From Desulfobacula sp. (GTDB lineage Bacteria > Desulfobacterota > Desulfobacteria > Desulfobacterales > Desulfobacteraceae), in the NCBI GenBank assembly GCA_023144585.1, contig JAGLFI010000059.1, positions 1-7,155 on the forward strand: 7,155 nt of DNA, in the 5' to 3' direction. The translations under genes were made by a program, and so were the position numbers. The notes under the pieces were generated by a model. That model searched no databases and was not told the origin of the DNA. It saw only the letters and a program-made list of their open reading frames with translations. This document shows, piece after piece, positions 1 to 6,284 of the stretch; the stretch's first letter is position 1, and the number at the start of each line of letters is the position of its first letter.

Positions 1-725
1 TCAAAATTTTCAGCACTTACGGAAAACCAGGTAATATTATTATCCTCCATTAAGTCTTTTGCAACGTCTCTTGCAATATCTTCTACAAATTTAGGATTAT
101 TATAGGCTTTTTCAGTGACAAACTTCTCATCTTCTCTTTTAAGTACTGAAAAAATATCACAGGAAGCCGATGTCTCTACAAGATTAACGATATCTTCGAT
201 CCAGATAAATTTTTCAAACCGGGTACTGACCAGCACTTCTCCGCGTTGATTGTGAGCGCCGTATTCACTGATTTCCTTTGAACAGGGACACACTGATGTT
301 ACGGGAACTGCAACCTTCAGAATAATATCCGTATTTGTTTTCCCGTTTGAAGACCCGAGTATTGAGCAGGTATAATCCATAAGACCCTTTGAACCTGTTG
401 CCGGAGATTGTTTTTCAATAAAATAAGGGAATGTAATTTCAATATGCGACGATTTGGCACCGAGGATTTTTTTCATATCTTCGAGAATGTAGGTTATGGA
501 TTCCAAAGATACTTGAGTTCGGAACAGATGCAGGATTTCAACAAACCTGCTCATATGGGTTCCTTTGCACTGATGGGGCAGATCCACATACATACTGATC
601 TGGGCAATAGTGGATTGGAGTCCCATGGTTTTATCCAAAACTTTAATTGGGTACTTCAAACCCTTTATCCCAACTTTATCAATTGGGATGTTCCTGAAAT
701 CAGGTTGATTTTGAGTGTCTATCAT
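1..725 (-). CDS. folE2: GTP cyclohydrolase FolE2 (type IB), 3' end off the window
   Basis: Cytosolic enzyme that converts GTP to 7,8-dihydroneopterin triphosphate, the entry step to tetrahydrofolate and, in many bacteria, queuosine. My translation of the minus strand from an ATG at 725 gives 241 residues before the left edge. The start reads MIDTQNQPDFRNIPIDKVGI, as usual for the family. Conserved blocks are QCKGTHMSR (residues 52-60) and CPCSKEISEYGAHNQR (146-161), which carries the Cys and His of the type IB active site. The reading ends at SVSAENF, just before the usual C-terminal end, so only about 15-25 residues should be missing. The start lies 26 bp inside the end of the upstream ttcA-like gene and has no strong Shine-Dalgarno, which suggests translational coupling. 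The FolE2 family works with various divalent metals and is not strictly zinc-dependent like FolE. Identification is secure; the folate versus queuosine role is not decided by the sequence. Confidence 0.95.
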   Translation of the reverse strand, partial: MIDTQNQPDFRNIPIDKVGIKGLKYPIKVLDKTMGLQSTIAQISMYVDLPHQCKGTHMSRFVEILHLFRTQVSLESITYILEDMKKILGAKSSHIEITFPYFIEKQSPATGSKGLMDYTCSILGSSNGKTNTDIILKVAVPVTSVCPCSKEISEYGAHNQRGEVLVSTRFEKFIWIEDIVNLVETSASCDIFSVLKREDEKFVTEKAYNNPKFVEDIARDVAKDLMEDNNITWFSVSAENF

Positions 726-1455
726 TTTGCGTATCTAAAAGATACTCAACTGCAATATTACTCATCGCCCTGAATATATTGCCTTTTATATGTTTATTGT
801 GTTGATACAAGGTTTCAAGCAAGCCTCTTATCTCACTGCGCTTTGTCTTATTTGCACTGGGGCAATTATTCTTAAACTCCGGCAAATCAAACAATTGACC
901 AAACAGTATAATATCTTTTTTCTCAACATATGACAGCGGTCTGATTATTTCAAGAGCTCCTTTAAAAAAAGATTGCACAGGTTTCATTGTAGCAATCTTG
1001 CCGGCATAACAGATGTTAATAAATAAAGTCTCAATAATATCATCTTTATTATGACCCAAAGCAATCTTTTTACAGCCTTGCTCTTTTGCAATTTCAAAAA
1101 GTCTTTTTCTTCTAAGACGGGAACATAAAAAATACGGATTTTCTCTGTTTTCAGCAGAATGGGCAAGCAGACCATACTCTTTATATTCAATTTTCAAACC
1201 ACCATAAGCGTCCACGACATAGTGCTCAAGTTCTTTTGCAAATGAGTCTTCAAATCCAGCATCAATATGGACGGGTAGAATATCAACTTTAACGGGTGCC
1301 CGTTTTTTCAAAGAAAATAAAACATTTAACAATACCTGGCTGTCCATACCACCGGATATGCCAACAAGAATCCTCTCATTTTCAAGGATCATATCCCAGT
1401 CATGCATTGCTTTTCCAACAGAACGATCTATTCTCTTTTTCAGGCCAGTTTTCAC
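700..1455 (-). CDS. ttcA: TtcA-like PP-loop tRNA thiolation protein
   Basis: A 251-residue cytosolic protein of the PP-loop ATPase superfamily, closest to TtcA, which makes 2-thiocytidine at tRNA position 32. Visible motifs are the PP-loop SGGMDS (residues 34-39), LCSRLRRKRLF (110-120), LGHNKDDIIET (133-143) and NNCPSANKTKR (196-206). TtcA binds a [4Fe-4S] cluster with three cysteines, two of them in a CxxC. Here the second (C111) and third (C198) are present, but the first is Tyr108 (codon TAT at 1132-1134). This is unusual and could weaken or change the cluster. The start is GTG at 1455, with a GGGAG about 13 nt upstream. A 12-bp tandem repeat covers the start codon. The gene begins 26 nt after rpoZ and overlaps folE2 by 26 bp. 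Family membership is firm; s2C32 activity is inferred, and another thiolation substrate is possible. Confidence 0.85.
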   Translation of the reverse strand: MKTGLKKRIDRSVGKAMHDWDMILENERILVGISGGMDSQVLLNVLFSLKKRAPVKVDILPVHIDAGFEDSFAKELEHYVVDAYGGLKIEYKEYGLLAHSAENRENPYFLCSRLRRKRLFEIAKEQGCKKIALGHNKDDIIETLFINICYAGKIATMKPVQSFFKGALEIIRPLSYVEKKDIILFGQLFDLPEFKNNCPSANKTKRSEIRGLLETLYQHNKHIKGNIFRAMSNIAVEYLLDTQNDRHSKST

Positions 1456-1467
1456 GCCAGTTTTACA
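1444..1467. repeat. 12-bp tandem duplication over the ttcA-like start codon
   Basis: On the plus strand GCCAGTTTTCAC (1444-1455) is followed at once by GCCAGTTTTACA (1456-1467); nine bases are identical. The GTG start of the ttcA-like gene (1453-1455) lies in one copy. The duplication would encode KTGVKTG if translation began further upstream, but no usable start codon is seen there. Confidence 0.6.
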
Positions 1468-1481
1468 GCTCCCGGCTCGTA

Positions 1482-1691
1482 CTATTTGTCTTCCTGGTCT
1501 TCGTTCTTTTTTGCGACAATCCTGTTTGCAGCAATCTCTCTTAAAACAGTAACAACATCCTTATTATTGGATGCTTTCACCAACAGATCTGCGCCTTCTC
1601 TGACCTGTCTGATTCTTTTTGCTGCAAGGTGAACCAGGGTAAATCTATTGTCTACATTTTTCAAACAATCTTCAATGGTAACTCTTGCCAA
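1482..1691 (-). CDS. rpoZ: RNA polymerase omega subunit
   Basis: Small subunit that helps assemble and stabilise the beta-prime subunit of RNA polymerase. The 69-residue product begins MARVTIEDCLKNVDNRFTLV, the standard omega start, continues with the conserved LAAKRIRQV helix, and ends in a charged tail. I chose TTG at 1691 as start because GGAGGG ends 7 nt before it and the protein then begins exactly like other omegas. The in-frame TTG at 1706 would add MEGRI and place the Shine-Dalgarno inside the gene. It sits 20 nt after greA and 26 nt before the ttcA-like gene, so the transcription genes greA and rpoZ are probably co-transcribed. Confidence 0.95.
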   Translation of the reverse strand: MARVTIEDCLKNVDNRFTLVHLAAKRIRQVREGADLLVKASNNKDVVTVLREIAANRIVAKKNEDQEDK

Positions 1692-1711
1692 AATTCTTCC
1701 CTCCAATATGT

Positions 1712-2179
1712 TTAGAGAATATCTATTATCTCGTATACTCTTTTACCGCCGGGAGCCTGTAATACTGCCTCATCTCCGGGTTGCTTACCTATAAGGGCAT
1801 TGCCTAAAGGCGAAGATACAGAAATCTTTCCTTTTTTTATATCTGCTTCATCAGCACCGACAAGCATGTATTCTATCTCTTCCTGCGAGTCTAAATTTTC
1901 TACAAGCACCTTGCTTGCAAACCTCACAGTATCCTTGGGAACTGTTGCAGGATCAATAATTCTTGCAGTACCCAGCTTATAACCAATTTCACCGATCCTG
2001 CCCTCAAGGAATGACTGGCGTTCCTTTGCAGCGTGATATTCAGCATTTTCCGACAAATCACCATGGGCTCTGGCCACTTCAATTGCCTTGATATTTTCAG
2101 GCCGTTCAATTGTTTTTAATCTTTCAAATTCTTTTTTTAAGGCTGCATAGCCTTGTGTTGTAATGGGTATTTGCTCCAA
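1712..2179 (-). CDS. greA: Transcription elongation factor GreA
   Basis: Binds the secondary channel of RNA polymerase and stimulates cleavage of the 3' end of backtracked transcripts, rescuing stalled complexes. The 155-residue product has the N-terminal coiled coil (about residues 8-75) with the acidic tip in HGDLSENAEYHAAKERQ, and the C-terminal FKBP-like domain with SPLGNALIGKQPGD. I prefer the TTG at 2179, giving MEQIPITTQGY. This aligns without gaps to E. coli MQAIPMT, puts the tip acids at D41 and E44 as in E. coli, and leaves a GGAG 10 nt upstream. The in-frame GTG at 2191 would add four residues, but GGAG would then abut the start. It follows psd by about 91 nt and precedes rpoZ. Confidence 0.95.
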   Translation of the reverse strand: MEQIPITTQGYAALKKEFERLKTIERPENIKAIEVARAHGDLSENAEYHAAKERQSFLEGRIGEIGYKLGTARIIDPATVPKDTVRFASKVLVENLDSQEEIEYMLVGADEADIKKGKISVSSPLGNALIGKQPGDEAVLQAPGGKRVYEIIDIL

Positions 2180-2229
2180 ACTAAAATCCACTCCATTTTT
2201 AATATTCTGGTTTGTATACCGTATCTATC

Positions 2230-2265
2230 CGATTTAATCCCAAGCTTAACCTCTGGCTTAATCCC
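2230..2265. repeat. Three 12-bp imperfect tandem repeats upstream of greA
   Basis: On the minus strand the psd-greA gap reads GGGATTAAGCCA, GAGGTTAAGCTT and GGGATTAAATCG back to back (2254-2265, 2242-2253, 2230-2241). All share a G-rich start followed by GTTAAGC/GATTAAR, with an exact 12-bp period. The block sits 50-86 nt upstream of the preferred greA start, where a promoter or operator could lie. No function can be assigned. Confidence 0.5.
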
Positions 2266-2270
2266 GTACT

Positions 2271-2948
2271 TTATTTCATATATCCAATAATAGTTGCGCC
2301 TGCTTTTGTTTTGTCACCCACACTGACAGCAACATTAAAATCACAGGGTAAATATAAATCAAGACGGGAACCGAATCGGATCATACCATATCGATCTCCC
2401 TTTTTGACCTTTTCACCTTTTTTGACACAATTAACGATTCTTCTGGCAATTAATCCGGCTACCTGAACCACTGCATAACCTGTACCGTCAGCCATTTTAA
2501 TAATTAATGCATTTTTCTCATTGTGTATGGATGCCTTGTCAAACGAGGCATTCATAAACTTCCCGGGATGATATTGAACCGTTTGTACCACCCCGTCAAA
2601 CGGCACTCGATTCACATGAACATTAAACACGTTCATAAAAATACTGACCTTGATGCAGGGATCAGACAAATAGTCACATTTCTCCTGTTTTTCAACAATA
2701 ATCACCTTGCCGTCAGCAGGAGAAATAAGGCTTTTCTCATCCGCGGGGATATCACGATCAGGATCTCGAAAAAACCAGCAGACAAATAAAATAATTGCCA
2801 AAGAGACCCAGGCAAAAAAAACCCACCCAAAATAAAAAAGCATCCCCGTAATGAGGATGGTTATAAAAACAAATATCAGGCCGGGTTGTGCAATAGGTAA
2901 AACCGCACGTGCCGGCCATTTTGAATTATCCATAACTGAATTTTCCAC
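2271..2948 (-). CDS. psd: Phosphatidylserine decarboxylase proenzyme (PSD-A type)
   Basis: Inner-membrane enzyme that decarboxylates phosphatidylserine to phosphatidylethanolamine. The proenzyme cleaves itself at a Gly-Ser bond to create the pyruvoyl cofactor. At 225 residues it matches the short PSD-A class. Two hydrophobic segments lie at about residues 22-38 and 43-60, then FFRDPDR, SPADGKV (76-82), the NVHVNRVPFDG block (109-119) with its conserved histidine, YHPGKF, and the cleavage motif RFGSRLDLYLP with Gly193-Ser194. The longest frame starts at GTG 2948, preceded by AGGG 8 nt upstream. An ATG at 2933 (MDNSKWPARAVLP) is an equally sensible start and fits better with the promoter seen just upstream. 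The phosphatidylserine synthase gene that often accompanies psd is not in this window. Confidence 0.95.
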   Translation of the reverse strand: MENSVMDNSKWPARAVLPIAQPGLIFVFITILITGMLFYFGWVFFAWVSLAIILFVCWFFRDPDRDIPADEKSLISPADGKVIIVEKQEKCDYLSDPCIKVSIFMNVFNVHVNRVPFDGVVQTVQYHPGKFMNASFDKASIHNEKNALIIKMADGTGYAVVQVAGLIARRIVNCVKKGEKVKKGDRYGMIRFGSRLDLYLPCDFNVAVSVGDKTKAGATIIGYMK

Positions 2949-2963
2949 ACCTATATCCCTGTG

Positions 2964-2993
2964 ATAGTATCAAAAAACCCCTTCTCCTGTCAA
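2964..2993 (-). promoter_or_regulatory. Candidate sigma70 promoter for psd and downstream genes
   Basis: In the 50-nt tsaB-psd gap, read on the minus strand, there is a perfect -35 box TTGACA (2988-2993), an 18-nt spacer and TACTAT (2964-2969), which matches the -10 consensus at four of six positions. The -10 is preceded by TGA, forming an extended -10. Transcription would start near 2957, only about 9 nt before the GTG at 2948 and 24 nt before the ATG at 2933. It would let psd-greA-rpoZ-ttcA-folE2 be expressed apart from lon-tsaB. This is a sequence match only. Confidence 0.5.
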
Positions 2994-2998
2994 TATCC

Positions 2999-3694
2999 TT
3001 ATTTTTTAGCGAATTGCAATTGGGCATCAGATTGTCGCAGATAACTTGGTGTAAGGATATTTTCGAGTTCATTAAAAAAGTTTTCTTTTGAATACAGAGA
3101 CAATATTAACGCACTTGCGCTGATAGAATCCAAAAAATTGTGAACTAAACTCGGATGGTCGGCTTTTTGTTCAATGATATCCTTAAAAACTTTTGATCCC
3201 GACCCTGCAAACAATGTAGCGCCGTTTGTCATCCCAATGGCATCTTCAGGGCTAACAACCCTTTCATGGCTTTTAAATACCAACCGGCCATGCTCAAACT
3301 GATAGAGGGCGCAATAAACTTCATTTCTTTTTGCATCCATCATGACACAAACCGGAATTGATGAATGAACAAACCGAAATGCAATACCATCAAGGCTTGA
3401 AACACCAAGGCCAGGTTTTTCCATGGCATAAGCCAATCCTTTGACCACACTGATACCAATGCGAAGCCCGGTAAAACTGCCGGGTCCCCTGGCGGCAACA
3501 AAGGCGTCAATATCAGAAAGTTCCATGCAGACTCGTTTTTCAAGCATATGCTCAATCATTTCTACCAGCCGTTTGGAATGGGTCAGCCTGGTTTCCCAGA
3601 ATTCTTCACAAATAAGGGAGTTTCCATCAATAATTGCAAGGCTGCATCCTGGTTCTGCCGTGCTCACACAAAGAAGCTTCAATTTATCGGACAT
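2999..3694 (-). CDS. tsaB: tRNA threonylcarbamoyladenosine biosynthesis protein TsaB
   Basis: Non-catalytic partner of TsaD and TsaE in transferring threonylcarbamoyl to A37 of ANN-decoding tRNAs (t6A). The 231-residue length is normal. The signature ARGPGSFTGLRIGISVVKGLA (about residues 68-88) is the TsaB hallmark, and the N-terminal ASKHA-like strand is LLCVSTAEPGCSLAI (7-21). In most relatives that strand ends in Asp-Thr; here the Asp is Ser11, which fits TsaB's degenerate nucleotide site and is not expected to abolish function. The ATG at 3694 lies 2 nt after the lon stop codon with no strong Shine-Dalgarno, so translation is probably coupled to lon. The tsaD, tsaE and tsaC genes are not in the window. 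Confidence 0.95.
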   Translation of the reverse strand: MSDKLKLLCVSTAEPGCSLAIIDGNSLICEEFWETRLTHSKRLVEMIEHMLEKRVCMELSDIDAFVAARGPGSFTGLRIGISVVKGLAYAMEKPGLGVSSLDGIAFRFVHSSIPVCVMMDAKRNEVYCALYQFEHGRLVFKSHERVVSPEDAIGMTNGATLFAGSGSKVFKDIIEQKADHPSLVHNFLDSISASALILSLYSKENFFNELENILTPSYLRQSDAQLQFAKK

Positions 3695-3696
3695 TT

Positions 3697-6078
3697 TTAT
3701 GAGATCGGTTTTTCCAATGCAATTTCAAGGACTTGCCGAATATCCCTGACACAGGTAAATTTTATTTTTTTCTTAATCACCTTTGGCATATCATATAAAT
3801 CATTCCTGTTTTTTTCAGGAATGATAATGTGTTCAATACCTGCCCTTAAAGCACCAAGGGCTTTCTCTTTGAGCCCGCCAATGGGAAGGACTCTTCCCCT
3901 TAAAGATATTTCACCCGTCATACCCACTTTATTATTAACTTTTAGCCCTGTAAATGCTGAAATCAATGCGGTTGCCATGGCAATACCGGCTGACGGGCCG
4001 TCTTTTGGAATGGCACCGGCAGGCACGTGAATATGAATATCATTATTATCAATATCTTCCTTTTTTATATCAAACTTATCTGCATTGGCTTTTGTATATG
4101 TAAGGGCGGCCCTGGCTGATTCCTGCATCACATCACCGATCTGGCCTGTGATCAACAGCTCACCTTTGCCCTGATAGAGTGACACCTCGATATAAAGAGA
4201 TTCTCCACCAACCTCCGTCCATGCAAGCCCTGTTGCCAATCCCACCTGACTTTCTTCCTGGTCAAGCTCGGAAAGGTATTGTGGCGGCCCCAGATATTTT
4301 GTAAGATTTTGCTTGGTGATTGAAAATTTACCTTTCTTACCCTCTGCAATTTTCCTTGCAATCTTCCTGCAGATGGCATCCAGTTTTCTTTCAAGTCCCC
4401 GCAAGCCCGCTTCAAGTGTATAGTCTGCAATAATTGTCTCCATAGCCCCGGGACTGATACGGATAGATCTGCGGATAAGCCCGTTGTCTTTTAATTTTTT
4501 TGGAAAAAGATGGTTTTTCGCAATCACTTTTTTCTCTTGTCGGGTATATCCTGATATTCTAATCACCTCCATCCTGTCCAGAAGAGCTGACGGAATCGTG
4601 TCAGAAATATTGGCAGTTAGAATAAAAAGCACATTGGAAAGATCAAACGGCATATTCAGATAATGATCTGAAAATTCAAAGTTCTGTTCAGGATCAAGGG
4701 CCTCTAAGAGGGCCGAAGAAGGGTCTCCTCTGAAATCATTTCCCAACTTGTCGATTTCATCTAGCATAAATACGGGATTATTTGTATTGCATTGCCTTAA
4801 CCCTTGCAAAATCCTTCCCGGCATGGAACCGATATAGGTTCTTCTGTGCCCTCTGATTTCAGCCTCATCCCGGATACCGCCTAAGGATACCCGATGAAAC
4901 TTGCGTTTCATGGCCTTGGCAATAGCTTGTCCCAGCGATGTTTTTCCAACACCAGGAGGGCCCACAAAACAAATAATCTGTCCTTTTTTTTTGGGATTTA
5001 ATTTTCTGACACTTAAATACTCGAGAATTCTTTCTTTAACCTTATCCAGACCAAAATGATTTTTATTCAGGACTTCTTCTGATTTTGAAATATCAAGAGA
5101 ATCTTTTGTTGTTTTGCTCCAGGGCAATTCAACAATACAGTCAAGGTATGTCCTGACAACTGAAGATTCAGAGGAGTCAGAATGCATCTGTTCAAGACGT
5201 TTCAGCTGCTTTTTAGCTTCTTTTTCACAATCTTTCGGCATTTTGCATTTTTTAATTTTTGCTTTAAACTCTTTTATTTCAGCAAGTTTATCATCATTCT
5301 CCCCAAGCTCCCTGTGAATGGCCTTTACTTGTTCTCTAAGATAATAATCCCTTTGATTTCTAGAAATCTCATCTTTGACATCTATTTGAATTTTGGCTTG
5401 AACCGTTGAAAGATCCAGTTCTCTTGCCAAAAGGTCATTCACCTTTTTTAATCGATCGGTTGAATCTATAATTTCAAGTAAAATCTGGGCATCCTCAACC
5501 TTTAAATTTATATTGGAGGCAACAAGATCCGCAAGTTTACCCGGAGATTCAATATGAGACAGCAAATCTCCTACATCTCCTGAAAGTTCACCTTTGAGGG
5601 CCAGCAATTTTTCACTAGCTTCTTGAACATTCCGCATTAAGGCTTCATCTTCAATATTGAGTTCTTTGGGGTCTATATCCTTTAAAAACTCAATATAAAC
5701 CTTAAAAAAAGGGCTTTTTTTGACATATTCCAATACTTTTGCCTTGGCTATCCCCTGAACCAGGGCCTTAATCCTGCCGTCCGGCAACTTGATCATTTTT
5801 TGGATTCTACCAACCGTACCAATGGTATAAACATCCTCAGCCGTTGGTTTTTCATTTTCAGAATCTTTCTGGGCTGTCAGGAATATATAACGATCATATT
5901 CAATACTCTCTTCAACTGCTTTAATAGATTTTTTTCGCCCGACAAATAATGGCAGCAGCATATCAGTAAACACAACAATATCTCTCACCGGCATCATGGG
6001 AAGAGTTGTCGGGATATCCTCTATGTTGCTCTCTTTTTCTATAATTTCAATTAGATCATCAATATCTGCTTCAGCCAT
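3697..6078 (-). CDS. lon: ATP-dependent Lon protease (LonA)
   Basis: Cytosolic hexameric AAA+ serine protease that degrades misfolded and selected regulatory proteins. From the ATG at 6078 the product is 793 residues, typical of LonA. In order it has the N-terminal substrate-binding domain opening with LPMMPVRDIVVF, a coiled-coil linker with RDYYLREQVKAIHRELGE, the AAA+ module with Walker A GPPGVGKTS (about 373-381) and Walker B FMLDEIDK (437-444), and the protease domain with KDGPSAGIAM (catalytic Ser696) and GLKEKALGA (catalytic Lys739). I chose ATG 6078 because AAAGGAG lies 5 nt before it; the ATG at 6096 would add MNKGAK and has no ribosome binding site. It leads the minus-strand cluster and is 2 nt from tsaB. 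A possible short leader reading frame and a weak hairpin over the ribosome binding site lie upstream. All catalytic motifs are intact. Confidence 0.97.
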   Translation of the reverse strand: MAEADIDDLIEIIEKESNIEDIPTTLPMMPVRDIVVFTDMLLPLFVGRKKSIKAVEESIEYDRYIFLTAQKDSENEKPTAEDVYTIGTVGRIQKMIKLPDGRIKALVQGIAKAKVLEYVKKSPFFKVYIEFLKDIDPKELNIEDEALMRNVQEASEKLLALKGELSGDVGDLLSHIESPGKLADLVASNINLKVEDAQILLEIIDSTDRLKKVNDLLARELDLSTVQAKIQIDVKDEISRNQRDYYLREQVKAIHRELGENDDKLAEIKEFKAKIKKCKMPKDCEKEAKKQLKRLEQMHSDSSESSVVRTYLDCIVELPWSKTTKDSLDISKSEEVLNKNHFGLDKVKERILEYLSVRKLNPKKKGQIICFVGPPGVGKTSLGQAIAKAMKRKFHRVSLGGIRDEAEIRGHRRTYIGSMPGRILQGLRQCNTNNPVFMLDEIDKLGNDFRGDPSSALLEALDPEQNFEFSDHYLNMPFDLSNVLFILTANISDTIPSALLDRMEVIRISGYTRQEKKVIAKNHLFPKKLKDNGLIRRSIRISPGAMETIIADYTLEAGLRGLERKLDAICRKIARKIAEGKKGKFSITKQNLTKYLGPPQYLSELDQEESQVGLATGLAWTEVGGESLYIEVSLYQGKGELLITGQIGDVMQESARAALTYTKANADKFDIKKEDIDNNDIHIHVPAGAIPKDGPSAGIAMATALISAFTGLKVNNKVGMTGEISLRGRVLPIGGLKEKALGALRAGIEHIIIPEKNRNDLYDMPKVIKKKIKFTCVRDIRQVLEIALEKPIS

Positions 6079-6120
6079 TTTGGCTCCTTTGTTCATATAA
6101 AAATACTGAATGAAAGATGT

Positions 6121-6156
6121 TTATCCATTAACTCTGCATCCAGTGCGTAAATCCAT
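6121..6156 (-). CDS. Candidate 11-codon leader peptide upstream of lon
   Basis: On the minus strand an ATG at 6156 opens MDLRTGCRVNG and closes with TAA at 6121, 42 nt before the preferred lon start. AGAGGC precedes the ATG with a 5-nt gap, which is a better ribosome binding site than those of several confirmed genes here. The peptide has one Cys and two Arg. No homologue is known to me, and a 12-codon frame can arise by chance, so this is a hypothesis: it could be a regulatory upstream reading frame, for example one where translation or stalling affects lon expression. Confidence 0.35.
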   Translation of the reverse strand: MDLRTGCRVNG

Positions 6157-6187
6157 TTTTGCCTCTTTCGTATTTGTGCCTTTACAA

Positions 6188-6208
6188 TAAAACATATTTT
6201 TTGTTTTA
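6188..6208. promoter_or_regulatory. Inverted repeat between divergent lon and prepilin peptidase genes
   Basis: A perfect 7-bp dyad, TAAAACA at 6188-6194 and TGTTTTA at 6202-6208, is separated by 7 nt. It is framed by two copies of TTTACAAT at 6181-6188 and 6205-6212, a 24-bp offset. It overlaps the candidate promoter region of lon, so a regulator binding here could act on that gene or both. The region is very AT-rich, so short dyads are expected; binding is not shown. Confidence 0.3.
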
Positions 6209-6222
6209 CAATATCCTTGCAA
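6194..6222 (-). promoter_or_regulatory. Weak candidate promoter region for lon
   Basis: Read on the minus strand, TTGCAA (6217-6222), a 17-nt spacer and AAATAT (6194-6199) give a marginal sigma70 match. A second option overlaps it: TTGTAA, 16 nt, TATTGT. I found no convincing sigma32 (heat-shock) consensus and no proper CIRCE element. Confidence 0.25.
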
Positions 6223-6245
6223 AAATATTTTTAACGTCCGATAAA
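6217..6245 (+). promoter_or_regulatory. Candidate promoter for the prepilin peptidase gene
   Basis: TTGCAA (6217-6222), exactly 17 nt, and GATAAA (6240-6245) match sigma70 boxes at four of six positions each and lie about 40 nt before the start codon. The palindromic TTGCAA is shared with a candidate lon -35 box on the other strand, so the two promoters might compete. The AT-rich background limits confidence. Confidence 0.3.
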
Positions 6246-6284
6246 AAAAGAAACCAATATAAATAAAAAAAAGCGACGATAATT

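Noticed and set aside
408..773. Plus-strand frame of 121 codons
   Set aside because: Antisense to folE2 and the end of the ttcA-like gene, whose family motifs read cleanly on the minus strand; the plus-strand product shows no recognisable family.
2977..2998. Terminator between tsaB and psd because of a T-run
   Set aside because: The T6 tract on the minus strand follows a G-run but no inverted repeat precedes it; the same bases fit better as a promoter spacer.
3548..4030. Plus-strand frame of 160 codons
   Set aside because: Antisense to the intact tsaB start and the Lon protease domain; composition looks like a shadow of those genes.
6121..6150. CIRCE-like (HrcA) element upstream of lon
   Set aside because: TTAACTCTG and CAGTGCGTAA resemble the CIRCE arms, but the spacer is about 4 nt rather than 9, one arm carries an extra base, and the arms do not pair well.
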